From Halanaerobium saccharolyticum (lineage in GTDB: Bacteria; Bacillota; Halanaerobiia; Halanaerobiales; Halanaerobiaceae), in the NCBI RefSeq assembly GCF_003259895.1, contig NZ_QLME01000001.1, positions 120,152 to 184,151 on the forward strand: a DNA stretch of 64,000 nt, written 5' to 3'. A model generated the notes under the pieces. The model had not been told where the DNA came from and did not search any database. It saw nothing but the letters and a program-made list of their open reading frames with translations. How positions within the stretch are numbered: position 1 is the first letter of the stretch; the number at the start of each line of letters is the position of its first letter. Of the stretch, positions 42,966 to 52,835 are shown one piece after another. The position numbers and the translations under genes were made by a program.

Positions 42966-45443
42966 TTAATTCGAAACTTTAATCTCAATTTCTTCAGCAA
43001 TATCAATTAAGTTAATAATTTCTGTATATAACTCAACGTCTTCTTGTTCAGTAGTTAAAGAAACTACTAACGAATATCTCATTTTTTCTTCTGCTTTTCC
43101 CAAATAACTTCTGGTCTTCCACCACCCATTTGCCGGATAAACTGCTATTTCATTCATCTGAGAAAGATCAGCTGCTATTCCTTCCCACATATCAGAATGG
43201 ATTGAGCCTTTATCTCTGGCATTCATACCTAATGTCCAGTTATCAGTAGTAGTATTATTATAATTATCATTTTTATCTTTTTCTTTTTTATTAATTCTTG
43301 ATAAAAAAGTCTGTTCATCTTCATCAGGTCTTTTTAAATCAAATCTCAATAGAGCAGAAGGATACCTATATCTATCTTTCCAGCCTATCTCTCCTGGACC
43401 TGGTTCAATGAAATATGATAATGTTATTTGCATTTGTACTTCTATTTCGCCTAATGATAGCAAAATATCTTCTGGCCATGGTATTTTATATAAATTCATT
43501 TCTTTTGAACGATAATTACTTGTTGCTTTTTCAAAAGGTTGAATTTCATCTTCAATTACTAAGTTAACAGCATTCTCATAACTCCATCTTGCTCTTTCTA
43601 GATTTGGAACTCCATAACCACAAGTTCTTAATAACTTTAAATAATCAGATTTAAGTTCTCCATCTAGAAACTGTTCTTTCATTTTATCTGTCCATTCTGC
43701 TGAATGAATAATTAGAGCTCTTATTGTTTCCGGCCAGACTTCTGGATACTCAGCCATTAATTGTGAGGCAAACCAGGAAGCTTTAGCAGTTGCTGCACTT
43801 GTCATATTTATTGAAGCAAAATGATTTTCAGTATATTTATAATTTGTAGTTAGTTCCGAAAGATCTTCACAACTAGAAAAAAATGGTTCTTTAGCTGATA
43901 TATTATCTACAGCCAAATTTCCACCTTCCATTAATATTTCAGGTTTAATTGCCCAATCATTATCCCAACTACGAGAAGTCTTACTGAATGGAGAAAGTCC
44001 ACCAACCGGAGCTAATGCTTGATAATCACTATAATCAGGATCAATAATCTCATTTTTATTAGTAAATGCTCCTACTGTAATTGCATTCCAGGCCTGACCC
44101 GGTTCCTCAACAACTGAAGTAAGATTACTTTGAGGGTAATTTAAATAATTTCTTTTTTTAACTACGTTACCTGCAGAAACAAATAATAATCTTTTAGTGT
44201 TGTCATAATAACCAGAAGTAACTGCATCTACTGCTGCAGACCAGGATGAAGGTGCTCCAGTATTTAAAATATAATTATCTGCTGTTACTGCCATGCAGAA
44301 AACTCGATTTAATTCAGGGTTTTCTATTTCTGCTTTATAAATAGCTTCTTCTAATATATAGCCGTATAACCCTTCATCATTTTCTCCAGTTGAAGGAAGA
44401 ATTTTGACTGATTCAATAAAATGATCAATATCTAATTTTTTACCCGTGTTTATTGCTTGTTGTAAGTCATTATAAATTGCTAATCCAGCCATCATTGTAC
44501 CATGACCAGAATGATCATAGCTCCCCCACTCTAAATTATAACTCTGACAGTTATTATTACAAACTGGATCTATAAGTGGATGTCCTGAATTCAAACCGGT
44601 ATCAAGTACACAAACACTAGTTTTGCAATTCTCATTCATATTTAATCGTGATAATAAATCATCTACCCACTCAATCTGTTCCCTGTTTTCTAAACCTGTA
44701 AAAAAATCAGTAGTTAATGATTTCCTTCTTATTTCAGCAATTACTGGTCCCTCTTCTATTAAATCTAAAATTTGTTTGTTATTTAGATAAACAGAAAATA
44801 CTTTTCTTTCAGGAAAATTAATAACACCTTTACTAACATGAACATCTAAAGACTCAGCTAGCTTTATAAATTCATCTTCGATATCCTCACCATTATCATA
44901 AATCCAAATTTCACACCACAATTTATCTTCATCAGGAATCCACTCTATCTCACCCTGCCAGAACGATTCTAAAATTGCCAACTTAATATCCTCAATACAA
45001 TCAATTAAATCTTGATTGCTTCTTCTACCTTTACTAGTTACCTGATCAGGATCTAAATATTTTTTTATTTTACCTAGAAAATGTCCCTCTTTACCGTCGG
45101 GAATAAAAACTAAAACTTTCATCTTATTAGCTTCTTTTAAATACTTAATATTAAGTATTCTAATTTTCTTTCTTCTATCTTCTAAACTTTTGACTTTATA
45201 TTTAAGCGAATCATCAATTATGAATTCTAAATATGTTCCCTGTTGAGACCTGAAATATTTATTTTCCTTTTTAGTTTTCTTCTTTTCAGCCTCTTTCCAG
45301 ATGTTTTTTAATTTGTCAACTAGTTTATTACCATGCTTTGAAACTTGCTTTGTAGGAAATTCATTATTTACTGGTGTGCTTTTTGGTGTAAAATCAATTA
45401 TATCTGGAGACAAATTAATAAATATATTTCTTTTATTCTCCAT
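42966..45443 (-). CDS. Subtilisin-like (S8) serine protease of a protease-ATPase pair
   Basis: 825 residues without signal peptide, so cytoplasmic. Catalytic triad: D281 (CVLDTGLN), H314 (HSGHGTMMAG), S549 (INMTSAATA); oxyanion N425 (SAGN). The first ~230 residues are a basic, helical N-terminal region (KKKTKKENKYFRSQQGTYLE) found in ATPase-linked subtilases, and the C-terminal ~250 residues are a beta-rich region (MQITLSYFIEPGPG). The AAA ATPase gene lies 14 bp upstream. Such pairs occur in defence islands, where infection signals presumably activate the protease through the ATPase; that part is inference. Confidence 0.85.
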   Translation of the reverse strand: MENKRNIFINLSPDIIDFTPKSTPVNNEFPTKQVSKHGNKLVDKLKNIWKEAEKKKTKKENKYFRSQQGTYLEFIIDDSLKYKVKSLEDRRKKIRILNIKYLKEANKMKVLVFIPDGKEGHFLGKIKKYLDPDQVTSKGRRSNQDLIDCIEDIKLAILESFWQGEIEWIPDEDKLWCEIWIYDNGEDIEDEFIKLAESLDVHVSKGVINFPERKVFSVYLNNKQILDLIEEGPVIAEIRRKSLTTDFFTGLENREQIEWVDDLLSRLNMNENCKTSVCVLDTGLNSGHPLIDPVCNNNCQSYNLEWGSYDHSGHGTMMAGLAIYNDLQQAINTGKKLDIDHFIESVKILPSTGENDEGLYGYILEEAIYKAEIENPELNRVFCMAVTADNYILNTGAPSSWSAAVDAVTSGYYDNTKRLLFVSAGNVVKKRNYLNYPQSNLTSVVEEPGQAWNAITVGAFTNKNEIIDPDYSDYQALAPVGGLSPFSKTSRSWDNDWAIKPEILMEGGNLAVDNISAKEPFFSSCEDLSELTTNYKYTENHFASINMTSAATAKASWFASQLMAEYPEVWPETIRALIIHSAEWTDKMKEQFLDGELKSDYLKLLRTCGYGVPNLERARWSYENAVNLVIEDEIQPFEKATSNYRSKEMNLYKIPWPEDILLSLGEIEVQMQITLSYFIEPGPGEIGWKDRYRYPSALLRFDLKRPDEDEQTFLSRINKKEKDKNDNYNNTTTDNWTLGMNARDKGSIHSDMWEGIAADLSQMNEIAVYPANGWWKTRSYLGKAEEKMRYSLVVSLTTEQEDVELYTEIINLIDIAEEIEIKVSN

Positions 45444-45457
45444 TTTTATTTAGCACC

Positions 45458-46414
45458 TCAATTTTCGTATGAAATTTTTTTCTCTTCTATCATTCGTTCT
45501 AATAATCCTTTATTAACCATATCCTCATCATTTAATATAGTTTCTTTAATAGCATCATCACAAGCTTTTGTTATCTCTGAATGACTTAAACCCTTAGCTG
45601 TTTTTACTATATCATCTATTAAAAAATCATTTTTAGAAAAGGAAGCTATTCTATTTTTAATTAAACGATAGATTTCCTTTTCAGTTGGCAATTTATAAGA
45701 AATTATATCATCAAATCTTCTAAAAAGTGCTTCGTCTAATAATTTAGGATGATTAGTTGCAGCTAAAACAATACTTTTAGAGTTGTCATTTTCTAAAAAT
45801 TGCAAAAAAGAGTTAATAACACGCCTCATTTCTCCCACATCATTATCTAAAGATCTTTTGTAACCTATTGCATCAAATTCATCAAATAAAAATACTGCTT
45901 CAATATCTTTAATCATCTCAAAAATAACCCTAAGTTTTGCACTAGTTTCTCCCATATATTTTGTAACTAACTTATCCAATTGAACAGTAAATAATGATAA
46001 ATTTAATTCCTTTGCAATAACACTTGAAGTATATGTTTTCCCGGTTCCAGGAGGACCTTTTAATAATATTTTTCTTCTATTTTCCAAACCATGTCTTAAT
46101 AACTTATCTCTTTTTTTATATTCTTTTACAATTCTCTTAATTTTATTATTAATATCATCATTAACTATTAACTCTGATAAATAATGTTTTTCATTAACTT
46201 CTTCAACAAGGCCTTTATATTCTCTCTTTAATCTTACTACCTTTTGAGGTCGATTTTTATATTCATCAACTAAAGAACGAATATCTCTAGCAATTATCTG
46301 ATGCCCATTTTTAGCTTCATGAGCAGCTATTCGTAAAGCAACCGTAGAAAACTGTTCTTTGTCCCCATTAAAATGTGTTTTTATTATGCTTTTGAGTTGT
46401 TCTCCTGTTGCCAT
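45458..46414 (-). CDS. AAA+ ATPase partner of the subtilase
   Basis: 318 residues. Walker A LLKGPPGTGKTYTSS (G120-T127), Walker B AVFLFDEFDAIG (D178, E179), sensor 1 IVLAATNHP and arginine finger ALFRRFDD: a classical FtsH/CDC48-like AAA module with a short N-terminal helical domain (~1-70). It is the first gene of the pair. It probably unfolds a target or acts as a nucleotide-controlled switch for the protease. GGTGAT ribosome site. Confidence 0.87.
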   Translation of the reverse strand: MATGEQLKSIIKTHFNGDKEQFSTVALRIAAHEAKNGHQIIARDIRSLVDEYKNRPQKVVRLKREYKGLVEEVNEKHYLSELIVNDDINNKIKRIVKEYKKRDKLLRHGLENRRKILLKGPPGTGKTYTSSVIAKELNLSLFTVQLDKLVTKYMGETSAKLRVIFEMIKDIEAVFLFDEFDAIGYKRSLDNDVGEMRRVINSFLQFLENDNSKSIVLAATNHPKLLDEALFRRFDDIISYKLPTEKEIYRLIKNRIASFSKNDFLIDDIVKTAKGLSHSEITKACDDAIKETILNDEDMVNKGLLERMIEEKKISYEN

Positions 46415-46570
46415 AATTTATCACCAACTTCCTTTATTCCGCAATACAAATGTATCTATATAATTATTATATTCTATAACATTAATCATATCAATAAAAT
46501 AATTCAATTTAACTAAAATTTCCTATTTACTCAAAAACTCAATTCAACACAGGGAGCATTTAGTTGCAAT

Positions 46571-46610
46571 AAAAAAACTCCCACCAGAATTTTAATATTC
46601 CAGTGAGAGT
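46571..46610 (-). terminator. Intrinsic terminator (shared family) before the ATPase gene
   Basis: Minus strand: CTCTCACTGGAATATT stem with ATTCTGGTGGGAG and seven T. It ends the 92/161-residue operon. The plus-side linker (CAACACAGGGAGCATTTAG TTGCAATAAAAAAACTCCC) is a diverged copy of that at 3695-3730. Confidence 0.85.
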
Positions 46611-46629
46611 AACGGTCTAAATTATTATT

Positions 46630-47115
46630 TTATTTATTCTTTTTATATGTGCCGGCTCCCCAACCACCCAGAAAACCTAAACCAATTTTTAAAACATCTA
46701 AAAATATATCCTGACTATCTTTTGCTAAGAATATTGTTAAAAACACAAATAATGCTATTCCTAAAACAACATATATTAGTCTATGATTTTCCTGTTTATT
46801 TTTTAATTCAAATTCACGATCTTCAGCTTTATCAGATATATCAAGCAATTTATCAATATGCTTTTCATTAATACTATTCGCCAACTGGGGAGGAAAAGGT
46901 GATGAAGTCATACTGCTACTGGATATCATAAGTTTTCTTAGAACTTTTTTTTCATCACCAGGCAATTCTTCTAAAATTTCTTCCATTTTTTCAGGATCTA
47001 CCTCTTCTGAATCCAGCAGTTCATCAGATAATTCATCTTCTTTTTTGGTATCTTCAGTGGAACCTTCTTTTTTTAATTCATTATCTTTATTTTCATTTTC
47101 TTTAGAATTACTCAA
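46630..47115 (-). CDS. Membrane-anchored protein, 161 aa (DUF2335-like)
   Basis: TTG start with GGAGGG 8 bases before. Acidic N-terminal ~80 residues (DELSDELLDSEEVDPEKMEE), then SSPFPPQLANSINEKHIDKL and a KAEDREFELKNKQENHRL helix, then two membrane segments (LIYVVLGIALFVFLTIFLA and VLKIGLGFLGGWGAG). The PPP/Q..L then charged-helix then two-TM order resembles DUF2335 proteins, which occur next to defence genes. Function unknown; co-transcribed with the 92-residue gene. Confidence 0.6.
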   Translation of the reverse strand: MSNSKENENKDNELKKEGSTEDTKKEDELSDELLDSEEVDPEKMEEILEELPGDEKKVLRKLMISSSSMTSSPFPPQLANSINEKHIDKLLDISDKAEDREFELKNKQENHRLIYVVLGIALFVFLTIFLAKDSQDIFLDVLKIGLGFLGGWGAGTYKKNK

Positions 47116-47118
47116 AAT

Positions 47119-47397
47119 TTAATCCCTCCTAAAGACATTATATAATGATTTAATAAAATACTTATCCAGCTTTTCTTCAAATTCATTATAAATATATTTT
47201 GAAACCACTGCTTTTGATAATATTTTATACTCTTTCTCATCTATTTTATCATTTTTTAATAATTTAGTTAGTGTTTTAGCTGCAAGATTAATATCGGTAG
47301 TAGACATTTTAATCTCATTATGATTACTCTTCTGTAATTCAAAAATATACTTAAGATCAGTACTTTTTGAATTGTTTTTATTAACTATCATATCCAT
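47119..47397 (-). CDS. Hypothetical protein, 92 aa
   Basis: Unrecognised, helical and basic (MSTTDINLAAKTLTKLLKND, KYFIKSLYNVFRRD), with an AAGGAGGAG ribosome site. Three bases separate its stop from the TTG of the membrane protein gene, so the two form a unit. No motif indicates a function. Confidence 0.55.
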   Translation of the reverse strand: MDMIVNKNNSKSTDLKYIFELQKSNHNEIKMSTTDINLAAKTLTKLLKNDKIDEKEYKILSKAVVSKYIYNEFEEKLDKYFIKSLYNVFRRD

Positions 47398-47603
47398 AAT
47401 TATCTCCTCCTTGAAACTAAAAACTGCTTAAATCAAATAATCAGTATAAAATACCAATCACAATTTTCTTATCTTTTCAATTAACACATTTCAAGTCTAT
47501 AGTAAAGAAACTATAAAAGTCAAACAATTAATCAAAATAATTTTAAAACCTTTTCTAATCTCATTATACTGTAAAAAATTGTAATTTGCAAGAGTTAAAT
47601 AAT

Positions 47604-47705
47604 TTATTTGAATAAAAAAATATTAAATAATTTTATCACATTAAATTTTTTATCATTAGCAACAATTTCATTGTTCTTATCTTTATATATAAATACTGCT
47701 GACAT
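47604..47705 (-). CDS. Possible tiny protein, 33 aa
   Basis: ATG at 47705 with GGGTGA 6 bases before it; MSAVFIYKDKNNEIVANDKK and a hydrophobic end. It starts 22 bp after the stop of the MORN-type gene remnant. Could be a truncated remnant. The rest of 47398-47727 holds nothing I can support. Confidence 0.3.
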   Translation of the reverse strand: MSAVFIYKDKNNEIVANDKKFNVIKLFNIFLFK

Positions 47706-47727
47706 ATATTATCACCCAGTTAACTTT

Positions 47728-48689
47728 CTAATTATCAAACAAGTCCTGTTCCCTTTTAAAATTTTCAATAGCTAACTCTGCAGGTTTAATCCTATTATAA
47801 AGATATTCCACACCCTGACCATTTCTTTGATGATTTTTAAACTCCCCATTATAAATTAAAGTTCCTTCAAAATCAAAGATTTTAGCTTCCCCCGCAACAA
47901 TTCCGTGATCATCAAACTCAGCCTCACAGAGCTGCTGACCATCTCCATCATAAACCCTAAACAGTCAGCATCTATTTCCAGAATTATATCCCCATTCCTA
48001 TTTAGAATTTTATCTTTACTATAAATTTTAGCTTTATCAGCAGGCGCCAAAATATTATAGAGTTCAATAGTATCTTTATTTAAAAGATCACAAACATATT
48101 TTGACTGCTTTAAATGATACTGAAAGGTAGAATAAACAGATATAGTAATCAATTCCATCAGCTCATCAACAGCTGGTCGGACAACTGAATAGTTATCATC
48201 CCTTTCCAGCTCATAAATTTTTCTAAGCTTATCAATTATTTTATTTAGCAGCATAAATTGCTCTTTACTCATCAGAGATTTTATTGAATTAATTCTGCTA
48301 AAAATATTATCACTTATATCCACAAACTCAAAACTATCCCAGAATGTTTCCTGCTGACTATTAAAAACCTGAGTAATTGCTCTTTCAAAAAAGAAAAATA
48401 CCATCTCTTTATTTTGCTTCTGCTGCTGTTCTTTTTCTCTTCTCTCCTGCTCCTTTTCAAATCGAAAAAGTGAAATTGCAATGATTGCTGAAACCATAAT
48501 GCTTATAATTGAAAGATATAAGCTGAGGTAACTATTAAGTTGTATTTCTGCAAAAAATTTTCTTTCAAGATTAAAAGAAAGAAATGAAAATATATCCGGT
48601 AAGTAATTCATCACAGAAAAAAGAAGCGGAATTACCAGAACAGGAAAAACAATTATAAAAATTCCTATTACAATAATTTTCAAAAACAA
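47728..48689 (-). pseudogene. Membrane protein with MORN-like C-terminus, frameshifted
   Basis: A TTG start at 48689 gives two membrane segments (KIIVIGIFIIVFPVLVIPLL; YLSLYLSIISIMVSAIIAIS), a basic coiled linker (FEKEQERREKEQQQKQNKE) and a helical domain of ~120 residues. After NGDIILEID the frame breaks near 47960-47970; the continuing frame reads LFRVYDGDGQQLCEAEFDDH, GTLIYNGEFKNHQRNGQGVE and ends at 47728. The last part is MORN-like. One base lost would explain it. If the frame break is real the translated product has a different 45-residue tail. Function unknown; the membrane topology and coiled linker resemble phage-defence membrane proteins. Confidence 0.65.
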
Positions 48690-48824
48690 AAAATCACCCT
48701 TTAATTCCCAATTCTAATACAATCCCATAATTTTACTTGGGTTTTTATAGTAATGTATAATAAGATTTATAAATAAAATTTGATAATTTTTAAAACAAAA
48801 ACACCTTGAAATTCATTTAATTTT

Positions 48825-50488
48825 TTAAGTCTGGTTAATATATTCTTTTATATCATCCCATTTACTGGTAGAGGCATAATCATCTCCATCTTTAACTAAA
48901 ATACCAGCTGAAACTAATTTTTTATTTGATTCCTCTTCAACTGGTTCAATACCATTTTCTTTTAATTTATTTAAATCTGGCAAACAATCATTGTTTAAAT
49001 CTTTCATTTTATAAATAGCAATTATTTTATCCCGTAATTCCTCAAGTGTTTGATGATCGATCCTATGAGCAGTTTCAGTCCAAAAATGTGCTTCTTGATT
49101 TAACATACTATAATTATAGTTTTCTTTTATATCAGATAATAATTCTTTTACAGGATAAATTATTTTTTTAGATTTAATCACAGACTTCAATAGCTGAGAT
49201 AACCCATATTTTCTCATTTCATCTTTAAATGGTACATTTATCTTTTGCTCTTCAGCCATATGATAAACAGCATTTTCTAATGCAATCCGCATATATAACA
49301 AAGCATTTCTGCAATCATTTTTAGCTGTTGAGCGTTTTATGATATCTGCAAAATTATTATTAGCTTCTTTTAATAATAATTCATCACTAAAATAATAACT
49401 AACAGCAGTATTAGCTTCAGCCAAATTAATTAATTTTTCTTGAAACAATTTATCATAGGTAGTTATAATAATCTGTCTGTCTTTTTTTGACTCTGATATA
49501 ATTAAATCAATCATATTTTTCCGGTGATCAATATCTACTGCATTAATTATATCATCTAAAACTAACAATGAAAGACCTGATTTTTCATGAAGAGCTAACA
49601 AAATAGCGAGCCCAAAACATTTCAATTGTCCTTCGCTTAATATTTTTCTGGGATCATTATTTTCTCCCTTATATCCCTTAAAATTAATATCAAGTACAAT
49701 ATCTTTTTTATTTTTAAAATGTATTTCCTCAATTTTATTATCAATAACTATATCATTATAATATTCTTTTATTAATCCTGATAATTGGGATAAAAGATTT
49801 TTTATAAAATCATTCCTGTGATTATTCATAATATCTTCAAATTCTTTAATTTGCTGAAGAATTTCATCTATTTTTTTATTGCTTTCTATTTCTTTTTCAA
49901 AAGCCTTTTCAGCTTTTTCTATATCCTCATTATATTTAGATATCTCTTCTTTTTTCTTTTTGTAATTTCTTAATTTTTCCTCAATTTTATCAATAGTTTC
50001 TAATTCTTGATCATAATTATCACTTTCATTATATAATAATTTTTCTTTTTGCTTGTGTATATATTTTTCATTTAAATTTTCCTTAACATAATCTAAATTT
50101 AATTCTTTAAATAATTCTTTTAATTTCACTTTTTCATCTCTTTTTGCTGTATCCGCTTTTTTAATCTTTTCCCTTACCTCGGTTAATTTTTTGGCTGCTT
50201 TTAGATAATCGCTTACCTCACTTTTAATTTCATCAATAGCTTTATTACTATCACCGCATAACGGACAATCGTCCAGCTTTTTTTCTTCAAAAATCTCCTC
50301 AGCTTTTCGGTATAAATCTAAAATATTCTCATCAATATTTTCTTTTAGAGCAATTTCTAATAATTCTTTCTTTAATTCCTTAATTTCTTTTTTAAATTTA
50401 CTCCATTTTCTTATTAATTCTAGTCCTTTATTTAAATTTAAAAGAATACTTTTTTCATTTGTTAATTTTGATATTCTTTCGTTTTTAA
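48825..50488 (-). pseudogene. Zinc-hook ATPase, C-terminal half (fused to transposase frame)
   Basis: The reading frame is continuous with the transposase upstream, giving a fusion of about 840 codons, but from 50488 on the text is that of a RecN/SbcC-like ATPase: coiled coils, a zinc hook CPLCGDSNKA, LSEGQLKCFGLAILLALHE (signature), SLLVLDDIINAVD (Walker B) and ITTYDKLF (switch). The C-terminal ~200 residues (YMRIALENAVYHMAEEQK, AHFWTETAHRID) form a further helical, HEPN-like domain. Its N-terminal half is at 51753-52781. Together they would be ~880 residues, the ATPase of the deaminase-metallopeptidase operon. Confidence 0.8.
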
Positions 50489-51644
50489 TTAAATGAGTTT
50501 TGACTTTTTTGGCTCCCATTACAGTTAAGTTCTCTAAATTTAGATGCTCTTTTAGTCTGGAAAAAGTTCTCTCAACACTGGTTCTCTTGTTGTAGATCCT
50601 TCTCCAGGTTCTAGAGTCTCTATGTGGTGTTGATATATATCTGGGGTTCTCTTTTGGTCTAGTTTTAGTTACCTGACCGTAGTTGCTGTCAGAACACCAT
50701 TTAGTTCCATGAATACAATCAACTTTACCACATACATGTGGGCATCTAAATTTGTTGACTCCTTTGTAATGACCCCAGTAATACATTTTGTGGCCTCCAC
50801 TGCAGACTGGTGTTCCTTTAAAATCATAGAATCCAGCTGGTGGCTGTTTAGCATTACGCTTGTTAATTGGAATAATAGCCTGAGACTCCTGCTCAAAGAG
50901 AATATGTTCATAGATATCAGTGTAATCATAGCCTGAATCCATAGTCCAGTATTTGGGTTTAGTTAAATCTCTTTCAGCTAAAAAGTCATTAACCTTTTCA
51001 ACTAGGGGTATTGCCTGAGTTTTATCTGCATGATTGGCTGGAGTTAAAGTTAAAGCAATCGGTAATTCTGAGTTAGTTTCAACTGCAGCATGTATCTTCC
51101 AGCCAAACCAGGTTATCTGATTTTTATGAGAGTCAAATTTAGTACCCCAATCAGGGGTAGAATTATTTTCTTTATCTATCTTTGACCTTGGTTTAGCTCG
51201 TTCATAAGCTTCCAGTTTTGAAGCATCAACAGCCATTGTCTCAGTGTCCAATAAGTTAAAAACAATACATTGATCCAAAAGATTATTCATCAGTATTTCC
51301 AGTTCATCAGTCTCAGATAATTTGCTGTAATATCGGCTGAAAGTTGCTTCACTGGGCACCCTGCCAGTGGTAGAAAAACCACAGACATATCTGAGATATG
51401 GACTTCTATCAATTTTGCTTACTAAGTCTGCTCTGGTAGGAATCTTTTCAATCTGCTGGACCAGAAAAGCTCTTAAAATAGCTTCTGGATTATATCCAGT
51501 TGGTCCTTTATTAGACTTAGGCTTTATCTTTTCAACAACAGGTTTAAGATCAATAGGATCTAAAATACAAATTAATTTGTCAGTTTCCGATAAATTAAGT
51601 AATTCTTCAAAGGGAAAGAGACACTCTTGTCGAATATTATTAAT
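50488..51644 (-). pseudogene. IS5/IS1182-type DDE transposase, C-terminally truncated
   Basis: The frame is open from the ATT at 51644, which lies 6-7 bases after AAGGTGA and is the likely start (no ATG/GTG/TTG upstream in frame; the GTG at 51359 is too far in). N-terminal DUF772 region (PTGYNPEAILRAFLVQQIEK, VCGFSTTGRVPSEATFSRYY). DDE triad: AVDASKLEAY (D), WTMDSGYDYTD (D), TSVERTFSRLKEHL (E); a cysteine cluster (CPHVCGKVDCIHGTKWC) lies before the E. All catalytic residues are present but the last ~25 residues and the right IS end are gone, so mobility is doubtful. Confidence 0.8.
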
Positions 51645-51711
51645 AGGGCTTCACCTTCTTTCGAGTTTTTTGGGTGTTACTATTAAATTCGACAAGAATG
51701 GGGTGAAGCCC
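51626..51711 (-). other. Interlocked inverted repeats around the transposase start
   Basis: GGTGAAGCCC (51702-51711) and GGGCTTCACC (51646-51655) pair; ATTCGACAAG (51687-51696) and CTTGTCGAAT (51626-51635) pair. The arms alternate (1-2-1'-2'), so in RNA they form a pseudoknot or two exclusive hairpins. Arm 1' covers the AAGGTGA ribosome site; 2' lies just after the ATT start. This is a likely translational lock against read-through. Confidence 0.75.
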
Positions 51712-51752
51712 TTTTTATATCATTAAAATCTTTGTTATATCAAGGCTTATTT

Positions 51753-52781
51753 TTATGAAATTCGCTTAATTTTTTTAAAATGATCAATATCAAGTTTATT
51801 AATAAAAGAATTATTATCATCTAATGATTCTTCAGGAAAAATTTCATTGATAATTTCACTTTCAATTTCAGTAAATTTTATTTCTGGCTCAATTACTTCT
51901 TTATTTTCTAACTCTTGCAGCTTTTCTTTTGCTATATTTTCTTTTGCATATAATTCTTTTCCTTTTTCTGTAGAATAATTGCGCCAATATTTTTTAATAA
52001 ATCTATTTATTTTAGAAAATCCAAGCAGCTCTCCATATAGTTCAATTTGTTCCTTGCCTTTTGATAGGACAAAAGAATCAATTCTATTTTTTTCTATAAA
52101 CACTTTATTCATTTCTTTATTTATTTCATTTATGATAATTTCGTTTTCTGCCTCAAAATCATTTTTAGTTAATTCAATTGTACCCTCAGTATCTCTACTA
52201 AGATTTATTTTATTATTAGTAGCGTAATCAATTAATTTAACATCGACTTTTCCCTTTTCAGAATTAATGTTTTTTATGTAATTAAAGATGTTTCTTTTAT
52301 TATATTGCCTTCTATCTGCTTCTCTTACATGCCCAGTTAAGGAAAATTCTAAAGCTTCGGTAAAACTACTTTTTCCTTGACCATTAAAACCAAATAATGA
52401 AATGATTTTAGTTTGTTTTTCGATGTTTAAATATGGTTTATTCCCATATTCGCAGCCTTTATTACTGTCTTTACAAAAAGGTATATCTGCTATACCCCTA
52501 ATGCCAGAAATATAAATACATTTAATTTTTATTTTTTTAATGAAGTCAACATTTTCTGCAGCTTCTCTTTTACTTAACATCCCAATGTCTTGAAGATGCT
52601 TTTCGTCATCCAAATATTCTTCTATTTCAGTCTGCATTATCTCACTAACTTTGTTATTTTCTTCAACTATTAACAAATCTGAAAATCGTTTAATAAATAT
52701 TTTCTTTATAAGATTATTTTCAAGTTCAGGTTTTTGCAATAGCTCTCTTAAGAATAATGATAAAATAATTATTACCCCCAA
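51753..52781 (-). pseudogene. Zinc-hook ATPase, N-terminal half
   Basis: About 342 residues. IYISGIRGIADIPFC then LFGFNGQGKSSFTEALEFSL (Walker A, 131-138 from the TTG at 52781) and ENRIDSFVLSKGKEQIELYG, LEFSLTGHVREADRRQ: the N-terminal ATPase half of an SbcC/RecN/Septu-type protein. It breaks off at the IS with HFKKIKRIS and stop. The TTG lacks a clear ribosome site; the same frame is open up to the stop of the deaminase gene (52836), suggesting re-initiation at an odd codon. Last gene of the operon. Confidence 0.75.
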
Positions 52782-52835
52782 TCGGAGTATCTTTTTAATT
52801 GCTTTTAAGAAGTCAGTATTATTTAATTTGAAATA

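Larger units (their letters stand above)
50488..51715 (-). mobile_element. IS5/IS1182-type insertion sequence, truncated
   Basis: Defined by the transposase and an unusual upstream inverted-repeat region (51626-51711). The right end (near 50488) is missing: the transposase stops at the motif that normally precedes its last ~25 residues and reads directly into the ATPase. Therefore no terminal inverted repeat pair or target duplication can be shown. Confidence 0.7.

Noticed and set aside
48825-51359. A natural transposase-ATPase fusion protein
   Set aside because: The ATPase N-terminal half is found just upstream of the IS and the transposase lacks its own end, so the fusion is an insertion by-product.
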